Source of the DNA: Streptomyces sp. TRM70350
GTDB lineage: Bacteria; Actinomycetota; Actinomycetes; Streptomycetales; Streptomycetaceae
Reading direction: 5' to 3'
NCBI RefSeq assembly: GCF_019219825.1
Contig: NZ_JAHUXH010000009.1
Span: forward strand, 186,001 to 250,000
DNA length: 64,000 nucleotides
How positions within the stretch are numbered: position 1 is the first letter of the stretch; each line of letters opens with the position of its first letter. Below the pieces are notes generated by a model that searched no databases, was not told the origin of the DNA, and was given only the letters and a program-made list of their open reading frames with translations. This document shows positions 37,245 to 46,820 of the stretch, piece after piece. The position numbers were made by a program, and so were the translations under genes.

Positions 37245-37546
37245 GGCGCCGCCCTTCGGCTCGCGCTGATTGCCTGCCCCGGTTCCCCGCCCGTCCCCAG
37301 ACCAAACGTTGCGCCGCAGGAGGCCGGGCATGCGGTGGTAGGCGGAAGGCAACGAGGTCCGTGGTTCGGGCGTCAAGGTGTGGCAGGCGGGAGTGAGCCC
37401 GCCGGATGCCTGCTGGACGTGCCCGTCATCACGGGCCGAGGAGCTCCAGCAGGTAGCGACACCCGCGCGGAGGGGACCGGCGTGGTCGCAGTGGCGCCGG
37501 TGCGGGCCGTTCGATCGCAGGCACGTCTCCCCCCGTGTGCCGCTGC
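37245..37546. other. Non-coding stretch
   Basis: I see no recognisable protein fragment, RNA or repeat. It lies upstream of the protease and downstream of the dehydrogenase, both on the minus strand, so it should contain the protease promoter. Confidence 0.4.
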
Positions 37547-38602
37547 TCAGGTGTGCCCGAGTTCGAGCACGGTCTTGATGTCGTCGCGCTCTCGTTCGTA
37601 GGCGGCGCGAAAGCGGGTCAGTGGCACCCTGCGGGTGATGAGCCGGTCGAGCCAGTCCTGGTCCGCCGCGGCGAGTACCGTGGCGGCTTGGGTGTAGTGG
37701 TCCCGGTTGGCGTTGACCGACCCGATCACCGCGGCGTTGTCCATGACCATGGTGCGGTTGAGGTGCCCCGCGTCCACCTCCAGGGTCCGCCCGACCGGGG
37801 AGACACCGGTCAGGCACAGCACGCCGTAGGGCCCGATGGCGGCCATGGCCCCGAACGCCACGGCGGCGGCTCCGGTCGCCTCGATCACGATGTCCGGCCG
37901 TATCGTCTCCATGGTCTGGTCGATCCCGTCGCTGTGGTAGTGCGCGCCGAGGGTTCGTACGAGGCTCGGTTTGGGACCACTCGTGACGCGGTCCAGGACG
38001 TGGACGTCCAGGCCCCGCTGCACGCCTACCAGTGCCGCCAGAAGCCCAATGGGGCCGGCGCCGGTGACGAGCACCGACCGCGGATCGGCCCAGGAGCGGG
38101 CCTGGACGTGCGTGATCTGCTCCCACGCTTTGGTCACCACGCTGGTGGGCTCCAGCAGCACACCCACCCGCGCAAGTCCGGGGTCCAGGCGCACCGCGTA
38201 GTCGGCCTCCACGGTCCACAGGGTGGCCGCGAATCCGTCGAGACCCTTGATGCCCCGCTCGGTGTAGCGGCCGTTGCGGCACATGTCGAAGTGGCCGCGG
38301 GCGCAGGCTCCGCAGGGCAGCGGATCGGGGCGGCGGACCACCCCGGTCACCAGGTGGCCGGGCTGGAAGCCGGAGCCGGAGGGGGCCTGCCGGACCCGGC
38401 CGAGGGATTCGTGGCCGATCACGAAACGGTCCCGGCCTGGCGGCGGGCGGCCGTGCGTCCCGTCGATGATCTCGATGTCGGTACCGCACACCCCCACTGC
38501 TGTCGCCTCCACCAGGAGTTCACCGGGGCCGGGGCTGGGGTCGGGGAGGGGGTCGAGGCGGAGTGAGTCGTGGTGTCCGGGGGCGACTGTGAGCGCGTCC
38601 AT
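37547..38602 (-). CDS. Zinc-dependent glucose-1-dehydrogenase-type MDR oxidoreductase
   Basis: 351 residues. Catalytic zinc site VGVCGTDIEI and GHESLGRV, structural-zinc cysteines CGACARGHFDMCRNG, NAD(P) site VLVTGAGPIGLLAALVGV, and the insertion YTERGIKGLDGFAATLWTVE that marks the archaeal/actinobacterial glucose dehydrogenase group. It would oxidise an aldose to its lactone. The ATG at 38602 begins the homology (MDALTVAPG); the ribosome site is weak. Confidence 0.82.
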   Translation of the reverse strand: MDALTVAPGHHDSLRLDPLPDPSPGPGELLVEATAVGVCGTDIEIIDGTHGRPPPGRDRFVIGHESLGRVRQAPSGSGFQPGHLVTGVVRRPDPLPCGACARGHFDMCRNGRYTERGIKGLDGFAATLWTVEADYAVRLDPGLARVGVLLEPTSVVTKAWEQITHVQARSWADPRSVLVTGAGPIGLLAALVGVQRGLDVHVLDRVTSGPKPSLVRTLGAHYHSDGIDQTMETIRPDIVIEATGAAAVAFGAMAAIGPYGVLCLTGVSPVGRTLEVDAGHLNRTMVMDNAAVIGSVNANRDHYTQAATVLAAADQDWLDRLITRRVPLTRFRAAYERERDDIKTVLELGHT

Positions 38603-38876
38603 GCCTGTCGTGAGTACCCGGGAGCATCGGGCGGATACACCGAATCTCGCCTGCGTGCCGAGGGGCGATGCCGCAGGCCCAGGCAGCGGGCCGACGGCGG
38701 GTTTCTCAGCGGACGGACGGCTGCGCCCGAGGGCGCAGGTCACCGGAACGGCGGCAGCCTCGCCATGTCCGGTGCCCTGATGACGACCACACCACGCTGT
38801 GTGACGGCGCGTCCGGCCCCTGTGCCCGCTGGGCCTCCCTATCGTTGCTCAGGAACCGAGAGAGCGGGAGTTGCCT

Positions 38877-40583
38877 GTGATCTTCTTCCGGCGGACTCGT
38901 CTGAAGGCGCACGCGGTGAGACGCAGGACCGGGCAGTCGGCGGGCCGCGTCGTCGCGGGACTCGACGGACGGTTCCCCGTCAGTGAGGCCGGCGGGCTGC
39001 TGCGCAAGGCATTCCCCGGCCACTGGTCCTTCTACCTGGGCGAACTCGCGCTCTACAGCCTCCTCGTCCTCGTGATCACCGGCATCTTCCTCACCCTGTT
39101 CTTCGAGCCCTCCATGACGGAGGTCGCCTACGACGGCTCCTACACCCCGCTGAACGGGGTGCTGATGTCGGAGGCGTTCGCGTCCACCCTGGACATCAGT
39201 TTCGATGTGCGCGGCGGGCTGCTGATCCGTCAGATGCACCACTGGGGGGCCCTTGTCTTCGTCGCCGCGGTCGGTGTGCACATGCTGCGGATCTTCTTCA
39301 CGGGCGCGTTCCGCAAGCCCCGCGAAGGCAACTGGGTGATCGGCGTGACCCTGTTCCTGCTGGCCGTCGCGGAAGGCTTCGCCGGTTACTCGCTGCCCGA
39401 TGATCTGCTGTCCGGAACCGGCCTGCGGATCGCCCAGGGCATCATCCTGTCGATCCCGATCGTCGGCAGCTATGCCGCGATGTTCGCGTTCGGGGGCGAG
39501 TTTCCCGGCGAGGACATCATCGTCCGGCTGTACAGCCTGCACATCCTGCTGCTGCCGGGACTGCTCCTGGCCCTGGTGACGGTCCATCTGATCCTGGTGT
39601 TCTACCTGAAGCACACCCAGTGGGCGGGCCCGGGGCGCACGAACCGCAACGTCGTCGGCAAGCCGATGGTCCCGCAGTTCGCCACGTCCTCCAGCGGGCT
39701 GTTCTTCATGGTCTTCGGTGTGCTGACCCTGCTCGGCGGGCTCGCCCAGATCAACCCCGTGTGGGCGTACGGGCCCTACCGTCCCGACCAGGTGTCGACC
39801 GGGGCGCAGCCCGACTGGTACGTGGGTTTCCTGGAGGGCGCGCTGCGGCTGATCCCGCCGTGGGAGACCGTCGTCGCCGGGCACACGCTGATGTGGAACG
39901 TGCTCCTGCCGGCCGTGGTCCTGCCCGCCGCGCTCTTCGCGGTCCTGTACGCCTATCCCTTCATCGAGGCATGGGTGACCGGTGAGTCGCGCGAGCAGCA
40001 TCTGTGCGACCGGCCGCGGGACCGGCCCGTGCGGACCGGCTTCGGGGTGGCCGGGGTCGTCTTCTACGGGGTGCTGCTCCTGGCCGGCGGAAACGACATC
40101 GTGGCGCTCTCCTTCGGTATCTCCCTCAACGCTCTGACCTGGGCCCTGCGTCTGGCCGTGATCGTGCTCCCGGTGGCCGCCTTCATGGTGACCAAACGCG
40201 TCTGCGTGGCCCTGCGCGAGGCCGAGCACCAGCGGCTCGCGGAGGGGGCGGAGACCGGCGAGGTGCGGCAGACGATCGAGGGCGCCTATGGGGAGAGCCA
40301 CCGGCCGGTGGAGGCCGGGGAGCGGCACGTCGTACTGCGCGGGAGCTTGCCGATGGCTGTGCCGCCGGCTTCCACGGAGGCCGCCGGGAGGACGGCGCGG
40401 CTGCGCGCGGCGCTCGGGGTCTGGTTCGCGGCCTCCGCGCATCCGCGGCAGGAGGCCGAACCGGGTGGTCCGGGGAAGCTGGAACCGCCCGCCCGGCGTC
40501 CCGCTCAGCGTGGCCCGTCGGACGGCGGCTCGGCGGACGGCGGCTCGGCGGACGGTGGCTCGGCGGACGGGCCGAAGTCCTGA
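38877..40583 (+). CDS. qcrB: Cytochrome bc1 complex cytochrome b subunit, extra copy
   Basis: 568 residues. Haem ligands lie in RQMHHWGALVFVAAVGVHML and LYSLHILLLPGLLLALVTVH; the quinol-site PDWY is in QPDWYVGFLEGALRLIPPWE. The N-terminus and helices match actinobacterial QcrB. No qcrA (Rieske) or qcrC (cytochrome cc) is near. The C-terminus is a Gly/Ser/Asp repeat (DGGSA three times). GTG 38877 follows GGGAG by 6 bases. Convergent with ctaF, overlapping it by 79 bases. Probably a second copy that exchanges into the bc1-aa3 supercomplex. Confidence 0.9.
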   Translation: MIFFRRTRLKAHAVRRRTGQSAGRVVAGLDGRFPVSEAGGLLRKAFPGHWSFYLGELALYSLLVLVITGIFLTLFFEPSMTEVAYDGSYTPLNGVLMSEAFASTLDISFDVRGGLLIRQMHHWGALVFVAAVGVHMLRIFFTGAFRKPREGNWVIGVTLFLLAVAEGFAGYSLPDDLLSGTGLRIAQGIILSIPIVGSYAAMFAFGGEFPGEDIIVRLYSLHILLLPGLLLALVTVHLILVFYLKHTQWAGPGRTNRNVVGKPMVPQFATSSSGLFFMVFGVLTLLGGLAQINPVWAYGPYRPDQVSTGAQPDWYVGFLEGALRLIPPWETVVAGHTLMWNVLLPAVVLPAALFAVLYAYPFIEAWVTGESREQHLCDRPRDRPVRTGFGVAGVVFYGVLLLAGGNDIVALSFGISLNALTWALRLAVIVLPVAAFMVTKRVCVALREAEHQRLAEGAETGEVRQTIEGAYGESHRPVEAGERHVVLRGSLPMAVPPASTEAAGRTARLRAALGVWFAASAHPRQEAEPGGPGKLEPPARRPAQRGPSDGGSADGGSADGGSADGPKS

Positions 40584-40963
40584 CGGCCCGCGTGCTCGAA
40601 AACGGTGCCGAAGATGCCCAGCGCCAGCACGCCGAGGCCGATCAGCAGCAGCCACAGCCCGTAGACCACCCCCAGCGCGACGACCACGGACCCGAGGGCG
40701 GTGGTGATCGGCCAGGAGCTGTCGGGCGGCAGGAACTCCAGTGGACCGGCCGTCTCCGCGATCTCGGCGTCCTTGCGGTCCTGCGGGCGAAGCCCGCGGC
40801 GCCGGTACTGGACGGCCAGGAAGAAGGCCACCAGGGCCGCCATGAGGAAGGCGACGATCAGGGCCGCGGTTCCGGCCGGATCGTCGGCGAATGTGGCGTA
40901 GGTGCCGGCCGTCAGCGCGAAGAACGCGGCGACACCGGTGAACAGCACCGCTTCGGTCTTCAT
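40505..40963 (-). CDS. ctaF: Cytochrome c oxidase subunit IV (actinobacterial CtaF type)
   Basis: 152 residues, four membrane helices (MKTEAVLFTGVAAFFALTAG; TAALIVAFLMAALVAFFLAV) and SSWPITTALG, typical of the small actinobacterial oxidase subunit. The C-terminal repeat SAEPP (three times) is the antisense reading of the qcrB tail repeat. ATG overlaps the ctaD stop (ATGA). Confidence 0.87.
   Translation of the reverse strand: MKTEAVLFTGVAAFFALTAGTYATFADDPAGTAALIVAFLMAALVAFFLAVQYRRRGLRPQDRKDAEIAETAGPLEFLPPDSSWPITTALGSVVVALGVVYGLWLLLIGLGVLALGIFGTVFEHAGRQDFGPSAEPPSAEPPSAEPPSDGPR
40521..40565. repeat. 15-bp repeat, three copies, coding on both strands
   Basis: GACGGCGGCTCGGCG in three adjacent copies (the third with one change). 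It encodes DGGSA in qcrB and SAEPP in ctaF, whose 3' ends overlap here. Confidence 0.9.
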
Positions 40964-42624
40964 CCGTAACGCCTCTGCTCGTCCCGTTTGATGTCCGGGT
41001 GATGCAGGTCGAAGGCGGGTGACTCGGAGCGGATCCGCGGCAGGGCGACGAAGTTGTGGCGTGGCGGCGGGCAGGGGGTCGCCCACTCCAGTGAGCGCCC
41101 GAACCCCCAAGGGTCGTTCACCTCGACCTTCTTGCCGTACCTGGCGGTCTTCCAGACGTTGTAGAGAAACGGCAACGTGGAGATACCGAGCAGGAACGAG
41201 CCGATGGACGAGATCATGTTCAGCAGGGTGAAACCGTCGGCCGCGAGATAGTCGGCATAACGGCGTGGCATCCCCATCTCGCCGAGCCAGTGGTGCACCA
41301 GGAAGGTGGTCTGGAACCCGACGAAGAGCGTCCAGAACTGGATCTTCCCGAGCCGCTCGTCGAGGAGTTTCCCGGTGAATTTGGGCCACCAGAAGTAGAA
41401 ACCGGCGAACATGGCGAAGACGACGGTGCCGAAGAGAACGTAGTGCAGGTGGGCCACGATGAAATAGCTGTCGGTGAGGTGAAAATCCATCGGTGGTGAC
41501 GCGACGATCACTCCGCTCAGGCCGCCCAGCAGGAAGGACACCATGAAGCCCAGCGCCCACAGCATGGGCGTCTCGAAGGAAAGACTCCCCTTCCAGGTGA
41601 TGCCGATCCAGTTGAAGAACTTCACTCCGGTCGGCACGGCGATCAGGAACGACGTCGCGGAGAAGAACGGCAGCAACACCGCACCCGTGGCGAACATGTG
41701 GTGCGCCCAGACCACCGCCGAGAGCATGGTGATGGCGATCGTGGCCCCCACCAGGCCGAGATAACCGAAGACCGGTTTCCTGGAGAAGACCGGAAGGATT
41801 TCAGTGACAATCCCGAAGAACGGCAGCGCCACGATGTAGACCTCAGGATGTCCGAAGAACCAGAACAGGTGTTGCCACAGGACCGGCCCGCCGTTGGCCG
41901 CGTCAAAAATGTGCGCGCCGAATTTCCGGTCCGCCTCCAGGGCAAGCAGCGCGGCCGTGAGCACAGGGAACGCGGGCAGGACGAGAATGGAGGTGAACAG
42001 GATGTTCCAGGTGAAGATCGGCATCCGGAACATCGTCATTCCGGGGGCGCGCAGACACAGGATGGTGGTGATGAAGTTGACCGCCCCCAGCGTGGTGCTG
42101 ACCCCGGTGATCACCAGCCCCATGGTCCACAGGTCACCGCCCGTGCTCGGGCTGTGCACCTCGCTGTTCAAGGGGGCGTAGGCGAACCAGCCGAAGTCCG
42201 CGGCCCCGCCCGGCAGCAGGAAGCCGCTGACGACCAACAGCCCGCCGAACAGGAACATCCAGTACGACAGTGCGTTCATCCGGGGGAAGGCCACATCCGG
42301 TGCGCCGATCTGCAGCGGCATCACGGCGTTCGCGAAGCCCGCGAACATGGGAGTCGCGAACAGCAGCATCATGATCGTGCCGTGCATGGTGAACAGCTGG
42401 TTGTACTGGTGGAGGTCGACCACCTGGACACCGGGGCGGGCGAGTTCCGCCCGCATCAGCATCGCCATCACGCCGGCCAGCAGGAAGAAACCGAACGCGG
42501 TCACCATGTACAGATTGCCGATCACCTTGTGATCGGTGGTCCGTGTCAGACGCACCAGTGCGCGCCCGAGTGCCGGACCCTGCGCCGGGTGAGCCGACGA
42601 GGAATCCCTGGTCAGCTCGGTCAC
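40960..42624 (-). CDS. ctaD: Cytochrome c oxidase subunit I, extra copy
   Basis: 554 residues of haem-copper oxidase catalytic subunit: TTDHKVIGNLYM, the helix with MHGTIMMLLFATP (low-spin haem ligand), WFFGHPEVYIVALP (Cu-B histidine and Tyr), VWAHHMFATG (Cu-B pair) and HLHYVLFGTVVFAMFAGFYF (both haem histidines). This is a normal aa3-type proton-pumping enzyme. Subunits II (ctaC) and III (ctaE) are absent here. GTG 42624 begins the conserved N-terminus (VTELTRDSSS). Confidence 0.93.
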   Translation of the reverse strand: MTELTRDSSSAHPAQGPALGRALVRLTRTTDHKVIGNLYMVTAFGFFLLAGVMAMLMRAELARPGVQVVDLHQYNQLFTMHGTIMMLLFATPMFAGFANAVMPLQIGAPDVAFPRMNALSYWMFLFGGLLVVSGFLLPGGAADFGWFAYAPLNSEVHSPSTGGDLWTMGLVITGVSTTLGAVNFITTILCLRAPGMTMFRMPIFTWNILFTSILVLPAFPVLTAALLALEADRKFGAHIFDAANGGPVLWQHLFWFFGHPEVYIVALPFFGIVTEILPVFSRKPVFGYLGLVGATIAITMLSAVVWAHHMFATGAVLLPFFSATSFLIAVPTGVKFFNWIGITWKGSLSFETPMLWALGFMVSFLLGGLSGVIVASPPMDFHLTDSYFIVAHLHYVLFGTVVFAMFAGFYFWWPKFTGKLLDERLGKIQFWTLFVGFQTTFLVHHWLGEMGMPRRYADYLAADGFTLLNMISSIGSFLLGISTLPFLYNVWKTARYGKKVEVNDPWGFGRSLEWATPCPPPRHNFVALPRIRSESPAFDLHHPDIKRDEQRRYG

Positions 42625-42949
42625 AGCGCGACCCGCCGGTTCCCGGGAATGACCCTTGCCGCGCCGCTTGCCGCTTCCCGCATCCCGGTCACCCGGCCCT
42701 GAAGGGCCGCACCTTCCCCATGGTCGGTATCCCACTGGCCAGCCAAAATGCCACACTTCGTCTGTTCTGGGCGGAAGGCGTGCCGCGTGGTCCTGTGGCT
42801 GGCTCACGCCTTGACTCCTGTGACCGGTGAAGCAGCGAGCACCTGGGTGGCGCTGCGGGGCCTGGGGCCTGCGCGAGGGAGCCTGCGCCGTAACTCCGTG
42901 TGCGGGCCGTCGCGTGTCGGTGGGGAGCGTTCCGGGGACCCGGCGGCGC
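42625..42949. other. Intergenic region, ctaD promoter side
   Basis: No gene or repeat recognised; must contain the ctaD-ctaF promoter. Confidence 0.4.
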
Positions 42950-44123
42950 ATGAGACGGCAACGGCTCGACGGCACCGAGGGGCCGGCGCCGCGCCTGCAA
43001 GGCATGTGGCCGGCATCCGAGTGGGGGTGCACGGGAGCGTCCTGGACACTTTCGTGGTGATCCTGGTGGGGCTGGCGGGGGGGTGGGCTCCGGGAGGCTC
43101 ATCCGGGCCGGCCGGTGTGGCGGTACTGGCTTGCCTCCGCGGTGACCGCGGTGGTCTTCCTGCTGTCGCTGCTGGCCCATGAGATCAGCCATGCGCTGGT
43201 GGCCCGGCGCAACGGTGTCCGTCGAGGACATCACTCTGTGGCTGCTCGGCGGACTCGCCCGGCTGAAGAGCGAGGCGGCCACGCCCGGGGCGGAACTGCG
43301 CATCGCCGGCGTGGGACCGCAGGTCAGCCTGGCACTCGGCGTGCTGTTCGCTCTGGCGGCCGGGCTGCTGGCGGGATTCACGGAGGCTGGGCTCGTGGTG
43401 GGGGCGCTGGCCTGGCTGGCGGGGATCAGCGTCCTGCTGGCCGTTTTCAACGCCTTGCCCGCCGCGCCGTTGGACGGTGGCCGGCTGCTGCGGGCGATCG
43501 TGTGGTGGAAGACCGGCAGCCCGCTGCGCGCCACCGCCGTGGCCACGGCCGCGGGGCGGGTACTGGGGTGGGTGCTGGTCGGTCTCGGTGTGTACCGCGT
43601 CCTCGCCGGGGCCCTCTTCAGCGGGGTCTGGCTGGTCGTCATCGGCTGGTTCGTCATCGCGGTGGCCACGGCGGAAAGTGGCCGGGCGAAACTCCGGGAA
43701 CTGCTGTCCGGGATCCCGGTGAGCGACGCGGATGACCCCCGACCCGGTGGCTGTCCCTGGCAGACCACGGTCGGCGAGTTCCTGACCGACCCGCGCTGTC
43801 GCTACCGCCACTCGGCCTTCCCAGTCGTCGAGGACGGGAACGCCGCGGTCGGGCTGGTCACTTCGAAGGGCGCCGACGCCGTCCCGGAGACGGAGCGAGC
43901 GTCCACGACCGTCGCCCGTGTGATGGTGCCGGTCGGCGATCTGCCGACGCCCCGTCCCGACGATCCGCCGGCCCGGCTCGTGCCGGAACTGCAGGCAGGC
44001 TCCACCCATCGTGCCCTCGTGCTGGAAGGAAGCCGACTGGCGGGCATCGTCACCTCCTCCGACATCAGCCGGGTCACCTCATGGCTCAGCTCCTCTTCCG
44101 CCTGGCGGAGCCGGACCGTGTGA
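42950..44123 (+). pseudogene. Site-2-protease (M50) with CBS region, several frameshifts
   Basis: Intramembrane zinc metalloprotease. VAGIRVGVHGSVLDTFVVIL (first helix) is in one frame, WRYWLASAVTAVVFLLSLLA with AHEISHALVARRNGV (the HExxH site) in a second, and VEDITLWLLGGLARLKSEAA to the end in a third, including NALPAAPLDGGRLL (second zinc-ligand motif) and two CBS-like segments. Shifts near 43005, 43110 and 43212, all explained by single bases; at 43212 a G is missing from GTGTCC. The long third frame (43179-44123) is open, but without HExxH it cannot be active. Confidence 0.8.
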
Positions 44124-44182
44124 GCACAGGGTGGCATCGCCGGCGTTGTGCTGACAGTGCCGTCCCGAAGAGCTGCGGGAGT

Positions 44183-44347
44183 TCAGCGGTACCGGCGGCC
44201 TCCCCGGCGGAACCGCAGTGCGGCATAGGCGAGTGCGCAGAGGAAGACGACCGCGCCGATCACGAGCAGGTACAGCAACCCCTCGACCACCGCACCGATG
44301 AGGCCCAGGACCACTGCCACGAGGATGAGGAACAGCAACAGAGCCAT
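44183..44347 (-). CDS. Small two-helix membrane protein
   Basis: 54 residues: MALLLFLILVAVVLGLIGAV then a second hydrophobic span and an Arg-rich end (RFRRGGRRYR). GGAAGG lies 9 bases before the ATG. Small hydrophobic proteins of this design are common in Streptomyces; function unknown. Confidence 0.6.
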   Translation of the reverse strand: MALLLFLILVAVVLGLIGAVVEGLLYLLVIGAVVFLCALAYAALRFRRGGRRYR

Positions 44348-44639
44348 CGTGACCGCCTTCCGCGACACCGTTCCGAATGGGGAGGCTTTCACCCCGTCTT
44401 CCCCCTTGTCGGTGGTTGATGCCCTGCCCTTGCGCTGCTCGTCGGGGTCGTCAGCGCAGGTGCGGGCACGCTGATACGACCGTGTCCCACAGGAGGACGG
44501 CCGCGATGCCTCATCATCGGTGCGGAACCCGTGCGGCGCGCGAAGCCGCCCTCGGTTGCGCCCCTAGCGCGTGGCTTCGCCGTACTGCCGGCCGCACTGG
44601 ACTCGGCGCCCGGGACACACTCACCCCGCCCGTGAACGA

Positions 44640-45015
44640 TCGCCGCGTTCGTTGCTGAGCCTGCGCACGACGACGACCAGATCGACCGCCGCGAGGGGAG
44701 CGAGCGCCGTGCACACGACGACGAGAGTGACCAGAGTGACAAGGACGCCGCGTCCGGGGCTGTCGTCGGGGGCCCCAGCCCGCCGCCCACACGCCGAAGA
44801 GCACGGCCGCCCCGCCGAACAAGGCCCCGGGCTGTTGCCGCTCGTGGCTGCCTCCCCGCCATGTGGCCGGCCACGAAGAGCCGCCCGCGAAGACAGAGGA
44901 ACGCGAGGTCACTCGCGACGAGAAGCAGGAGAGACACGAGCCCGTTTCCAAGTCCTCGCCGAGTGGCGATCGCGGCGCCCCGGACGCCGGGCATGCCGAC
45001 GATGGTCACAGTCAC
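44640..45015 (-). pseudogene. Membrane protein of unknown family, frameshifted
   Basis: Three clear hydrophobic segments occur in three different frames in the right order: VSLLLLVASDLAFLCLRGRL, ALFGGAAVLFGVWAAGWGP, and VLVTLVTLVVVCTALAPLAA followed by VDLVVVVRRLSNERG. This is best read as one small three-helix protein gene with two indels (near 44840 and 44770). Confidence 0.5.
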
Positions 45016-45063
45016 GGAGTAAACCCGCGTCCCGGCTCCCGGCGTGATCGACTGGGTGCCGGG

Positions 45064-45921
45064 TCAGTGTCCGCCGCTCGATTCGACGGCGAGGCGCTTG
45101 CGGAAGGTCTTGCCGCCGTCCTTCGACTCGTACACGCCGTCCTGGGTGGCGGCCAGGAGGTGCTCGGCGCCGACCGCGGTGAGCGCCTGGGGTGGGCCGC
45201 CCGGCACGGTGGAGACCTTCTTCCACGTGGCGCCGCCGTCGCTGCTGCGCTTCAGGACGCCGGCCTGGTCGATGCCGTAGAGGGCGTCCGCGGCCTTCCA
45301 GGAGAGGAACGCCAGTACCGGCTCCTCGCCGTCGGCGAACGTCCTGCCGCCGTCGGTGCTGCGGGCGATGCCCTCGGCGGTGGTGGCGAGGATGAGACTG
45401 GGGTTGTTGGGGCTGACCGCGATGTCGAGCGCCTCGAGGCGCGCCCCGTCCTTCCAGGTGGTGCCGTCCTTGGTGGTGCGCAGCAGGGCGTTGGCGGCGT
45501 CGTAGCCGTAGACCGTGCCGTGCGCGTGGTCCAGCGCGTGGAAGTCCGACTCGCCGGACAGGGACAGTGACGTCCAGGTCTTGCCGGCGTCGGTGCTCTT
45601 GATCAGTCCTTTGTTTCCGCCGGAGGCGGGGTGGCCGCTGGCGTAGAACGTCTTTTCCCCGGCCACGGTAAAGCCCATGAAGTCGTCCTTGCTGTCCCCG
45701 ACCAGCTGGGCGTCGCCGTCCGCGTCGGAGGTGTAGACGCCCTCATGCGTGGCGACGTACAGGCGCTGGTCGGAGGGGTCCAGGCCGAGGCCGTGGATGT
45801 GGCTCACCCTGGTGCCGGAGGCGGCGGACGCATCCGTGCCGTCTTTGCCATCGGAGCAGGCGGCCACGGTCAGGGCGAGAGTCAGGGCAGCCGCCGTCGC
45901 GGCGGCATGGCGCTTGTGCAT
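45064..45921 (-). CDS. F510_1955-type lipoprotein with BNR (sialidase-like) repeats
   Basis: 285 residues. Lipoprotein signal (ALTLALTVAACSDGK), then a beta-propeller rich in Asp-box repeats (KSTDAGKTWTSL, RSTDGGRTF, RSSDGGATWKKV, ESKDGGKTFRKR) and the family start SHIHGLGLDPSDQRLYVAT. Such proteins occur with DUF305 and copper/metal genes; activity unknown. Followed on the same strand by nothing intact; the DUF305 gene is 139 bases upstream. Confidence 0.82.
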   Translation of the reverse strand: MHKRHAAATAAALTLALTVAACSDGKDGTDASAASGTRVSHIHGLGLDPSDQRLYVATHEGVYTSDADGDAQLVGDSKDDFMGFTVAGEKTFYASGHPASGGNKGLIKSTDAGKTWTSLSLSGESDFHALDHAHGTVYGYDAANALLRTTKDGTTWKDGARLEALDIAVSPNNPSLILATTAEGIARSTDGGRTFADGEEPVLAFLSWKAADALYGIDQAGVLKRSSDGGATWKKVSTVPGGPPQALTAVGAEHLLAATQDGVYESKDGGKTFRKRLAVESSGGH

Positions 45922-46060
45922 GGGTCCTCGGAGTCATCGGGCTCGCGTCGGCGCGGAAGGCCGGGAGGTGCGGTCGAGGGGAATGTGCGAAGGCCGGGGC
46001 CGGGCCGTCCGGCTCCTCGGCGAGCGTGCCGCGGAGCCGGACGGCCCTGTGTGACCTGGC

Positions 46061-46720
46061 TCAGAGCCGGTCGAGGATGCTCTGGAGCTGCTTGACCTCG
46101 GCGGACTGGCCCCTGACGATGTCGCCGGCCATCTTCTTGGCGTCGGCGTTCTTGCCGTTCTTCTGCTCGTCCTCGGCCATGGTGATCGCGCCGTTGTGGT
46201 GCTCGATCATCATCTGGGCGAACAGCTTGTCGAACTCCTGGCCCTTCACGGCTTGGAGTTCCTTCATGTCCGCGTCGGACATCATGCCGTCGCCACCGTG
46301 ACCGCTGCCGTGGTCCATGCCGGGCACGGACTCCATCGCGGTCGGCTGCTTCCAGGACTCCAGCCAGCCCTTCATCGTCTGGATCTCAGGGTCCTGGGCC
46401 TGCTCGATCTTCTGGGCGATGTCCTTGATCTCCGCGTCGGAGGCACGGCCGTCGGCGAGCTGGGCCATGTCCAGGGCCTGCTCGTGGTGGGGGATCATCA
46501 TCTGCGCGAACATCACGTCCGCGTCGTTGAAGTCCCCGGCCTTGTCCCCGGCGTCGGCGGTCGCCGTGGCCGACGACGAGCCGCTGCCGTGGTCCATGCC
46601 GCTCATGTCATCGCCGTCGCCACCGCAGGCGGACAGCAGCAGGGCTCCCGTCGCGACGATGCTCGCTGCCGCGATACGGCGAGTGGACGTGCGGCGCAGG
46701 GCACGCGTGAAGGCAGTCAT
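46061..46720 (-). CDS. DUF305 lipoprotein, putative metal-binding
   Basis: 219 residues. Signal with lipobox (ATGALLLSACGGD), Met/His/Asp-rich MSGMDHGSG, then a duplicated helical domain with DVMFAQMMIPHHEQALDMAQ and LFAQMMIEHHNGAITMA. These MMxxHH motifs are typical of DUF305 and thought to bind copper or iron on the cell surface. ATG 46720 follows GAGGTGAAA. Likely one transcription unit with the BNR lipoprotein and DUF6153 neighbours. Confidence 0.88.
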   Translation of the reverse strand: MTAFTRALRRTSTRRIAAASIVATGALLLSACGGDGDDMSGMDHGSGSSSATATADAGDKAGDFNDADVMFAQMMIPHHEQALDMAQLADGRASDAEIKDIAQKIEQAQDPEIQTMKGWLESWKQPTAMESVPGMDHGSGHGGDGMMSDADMKELQAVKGQEFDKLFAQMMIEHHNGAITMAEDEQKNGKNADAKKMAGDIVRGQSAEVKQLQSILDRL

Positions 46721-46820
46721 GATCGATTTCACCTCGGGTGTTGTCTGGTTCTTCTGGCGGTTTTCGGGCGTGCGAGACAGCGGGATCGCGCGTGGTGCGC
46801 GCCCGCGAGGGTGTCTCGGC

